This document shows, one piece after another, positions 4,667-6,162 of a DNA stretch of 6,162 nt (positions are counted from its first letter, which is position 1; the number at the start of each line of letters is the position of its first letter). A program made the position numbers and the translations under genes. This DNA comes from Smithella sp. (GTDB lineage: Bacteria; Desulfobacterota; Syntrophia; Syntrophales; Smithellaceae). The stretch spans positions 1 through 6,162 of the forward strand of contig JAAZOZ010000062.1 in assembly GCA_012797505.1 (NCBI GenBank), read 5' to 3'. The notes below the pieces were generated by a model. The model was not told the DNA's origin. It saw nothing but the letters and a program-made list of their open reading frames with translations, and did no database searches.

Positions 4667-6162
4667 TCAATGGCCGGAGGAGGTCAGCCTTTTTTGAGCT
4701 ATCTTCAAAAAGGCGCGCATTTCCGGGCTTTTGAGAAGGTGGGCGCAGGTGAAATACGCGCATGCCCCGGCCCCAATGGCAAAGGAGAGATAGATCAGCC
4801 GATCCCGAAAGCCTGAGGACGTGTTCCAGGGCATTCCATATTCCACAAGCCCGATGGCGGCCAGCATCGCGGCGGAGGAAGCGGCGATCTTGAAAACGGA
4901 GGTGTAAAACGCGCGGTCGAGATACGGTCCGATTTTGTTTCTCAGCACAAACGCCAGGACGCCGACATTGACGGCGGCGGAGATGGAGCCGGCCAGCGCG
5001 ATGCCGTTGTGCCTCAGCGGATACATCAGCGTCAGGCTGAAGACCACGTTGACGACCAGCGTAATGATGCCCGCCTTCAGAGGCCATTTGGAATCCTTCA
5101 GGGAATAAAAAGCGGAAACGAAAACACGCAGAACCGAATAGGCCCAGAGCCCCAGCGCATAGCAGAACAGCGCCTGGCCGGTATAGACGGCCGCCTGGGC
5201 GTCAAACGCGCCGCGCTGAAACAGCACGGAGATAATGGGCAGATGGAGCGCCATCAGGGCAACCATCGATGGGATGGTCAGAAAAAGCATCAGACGCAGA
5301 GAAAAGGAAATGCCGGATTTCAGCTCTTCGGTTTTCCCCGCTGCGGCATGCGCGGAAAAACTGGGCAGCGCCGCCGTTCCGATGGCAATGGCGAAAATCC
5401 CGAGCGGGAACTCCATGATCCGGTCGGCGTAAAACAGATACGTGACCGAACCGCCCGGCAGCAGGGAGGCCAGCACCGTTCCCACAAAGACATTGATCGT
5501 GCCCACGCCCGCGCCGACGATGGCCGGAAGCATCAGGGCGCCGATTTGCCGGATGCCCGGGTGGCGCAGGTTGAACCGGAAATGAAACGACACGCCGAAT
5601 TTTCTGAGGGCGGGCCACTGCATGGCCAGCTGCAGGACGCCGCCTGCCAGGACGCCCGCGGCCAGCGCCGTGATCGGCTGAACAAACGCGTCATGCAGAG
5701 CAAGGGCGGCCGTGATCATGGCGATGTTGAGCATGACCGGGGACAGGGCCGGCGAGGTGAAATGCCGGAAAGAATTCAAAATCCCCATGCACAGGGCGAC
5801 CAGCGCGATAAAAAAGATGTAGGGGAACATCAGGCGGTTCAGAAAAACCGCGAGCTCGTATTGCTCGGGATTGGCCATGAAGCCCGGGGCAATCAGTCCG
5901 ACAATCACAGGCGAGAGCGCAATGCCCAGCGCGGAGACCGCGGCCAGGATCACGGAAAGGATCGTAAAGGCGTTGTCGGCCAGTTCCAGCGCTTCCGGCT
6001 TTGTTTTTTTCTGCAGGTACTCGGTAAACACCGGAACGAAGGAAACCGTAAGCGAGCCTTCGCCCAGCAGGCGCCGGAGCATATTGGGAATGCGAAACGC
6101 CACCCAGAAGGCGTCCGTCGTCCAGCTCGCTCCGAAAAAGGCGGCGATGACCATGTCCCGGA
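4667..6162 (-). CDS. murJ: Lipid II flippase MurJ (MviN family), N-terminus outside window
   Basis: This integral inner-membrane protein of the MOP exporter superfamily flips lipid II, the lipid-linked peptidoglycan unit, from cytosol to periplasm. The frame is open to the right edge: before the Met at 6154 it continues as Arg-Asp, giving the family motif RDMVIAAFFG, so 6154 is not the start and roughly 25-35 residues (most of the first membrane helix) are missing. Also conserved are TDAFWVAFRIPNMLRRLLGEGS, with arginines lining the central cavity, and VSFVPVFTEYL just after it. About 13 further hydrophobic segments follow, for example AFTILSVILAAVSALGIALS and FYADRIMEFPLGIFAIAIGTAALPSFSAHAA. 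The visible 498 codons plus the missing end fit the usual 500-530 residues. It ends at TGA, 93 nt before serS on the same strand. Confidence 0.96.
   Translation of the reverse strand, partial: RDMVIAAFFGASWTTDAFWVAFRIPNMLRRLLGEGSLTVSFVPVFTEYLQKKTKPEALELADNAFTILSVILAAVSALGIALSPVIVGLIAPGFMANPEQYELAVFLNRLMFPYIFFIALVALCMGILNSFRHFTSPALSPVMLNIAMITAALALHDAFVQPITALAAGVLAGGVLQLAMQWPALRKFGVSFHFRFNLRHPGIRQIGALMLPAIVGAGVGTINVFVGTVLASLLPGGSVTYLFYADRIMEFPLGIFAIAIGTAALPSFSAHAAAGKTEELKSGISFSLRLMLFLTIPSMVALMALHLPIISVLFQRGAFDAQAAVYTGQALFCYALGLWAYSVLRVFVSAFYSLKDSKWPLKAGIITLVVNVVFSLTLMYPLRHNGIALAGSISAAVNVGVLAFVLRNKIGPYLDRAFYTSVFKIAASSAAMLAAIGLVEYGMPWNTSSGFRDRLIYLSFAIGAGACAYFTCAHLLKSPEMRAFLKIAQKRLTSSGH

Noticed and set aside
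6152..6154. ATG at 6154 (- strand) as the murJ start
   Set aside because: The frame continues upstream as Arg-Asp, completing the conserved RDMVIAAFFG motif, so the true start is beyond the window.

Overview
The window looks like chromosomal DNA from a Gram-negative, moderately GC-rich bacterium. The best guess is the deltaproteobacterial (Desulfobacterota, e.g. Syntrophales- or Geobacter-like) sphere. This rests on three things: a DapL-type aminotransferase tail beside a short YchF-like protein, a typical lipoprotein signal, and a small secreted protein of a type I associate with such genomes. The taxonomic call is inference; no 16S or other marker is present. I see no phage, insertion sequence, CRISPR or defence system, and most of the window is housekeeping.

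Layout. On the + strand, positions 1-342 hold the 3' end of a class I/II aminotransferase gene (probably LL-diaminopimelate aminotransferase). It is followed, after a 51-nt gap carrying a perfect 22-nt palindrome, by a 343-aa YchF/Obg-like P-loop NTPase with a C-terminal DUF933/TGS domain (394-1425). Everything after this is on the - strand and converges on it. Reading leftwards from the right edge, these are: a 5'-truncated murJ/mviN (lipid II flippase, 6162-4667), serS (seryl-tRNA synthetase, 4573-3299), tRNA-Ser(UGA) (3267-3182), tRNA-Ser(GCU) (3115-3021), a roughly 490-nt stretch without a convincing gene, a small predicted lipoprotein (2466-2044, or 2523-2044 from an upstream TTG), and a small secreted repeat protein (1962-1480).

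How the parts work together. serS and two serine tRNA genes lie in one direction with gaps of 31 and 66 nt, so the enzyme and two of its substrates may be transcribed together. The two tRNAs between them read the AGY and part of the UCN serine codons. If the aminotransferase call is right, murJ and dapL both serve peptidoglycan: DapL makes LL-diaminopimelate, a precursor of the meso-diaminopimelate in the stem peptide, and MurJ moves lipid II across the inner membrane. They are far apart and on opposite strands here, so no operon link is implied. The lipoprotein and the secreted protein are both exported, adjacent and co-directional, and may form a two-gene unit of unknown function.

The items most worth a second look are: the YchF paralogue, whose G3/switch II region is shortened and lacks the DxxG glycine; the three 16-residue repeats in the secreted protein; the serS-tRNA-Ser-tRNA-Ser cluster; and the overlapping start region upstream of the lipoprotein, which contains a possible 18-codon leader. 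I did not find strong evidence for an undescribed system.
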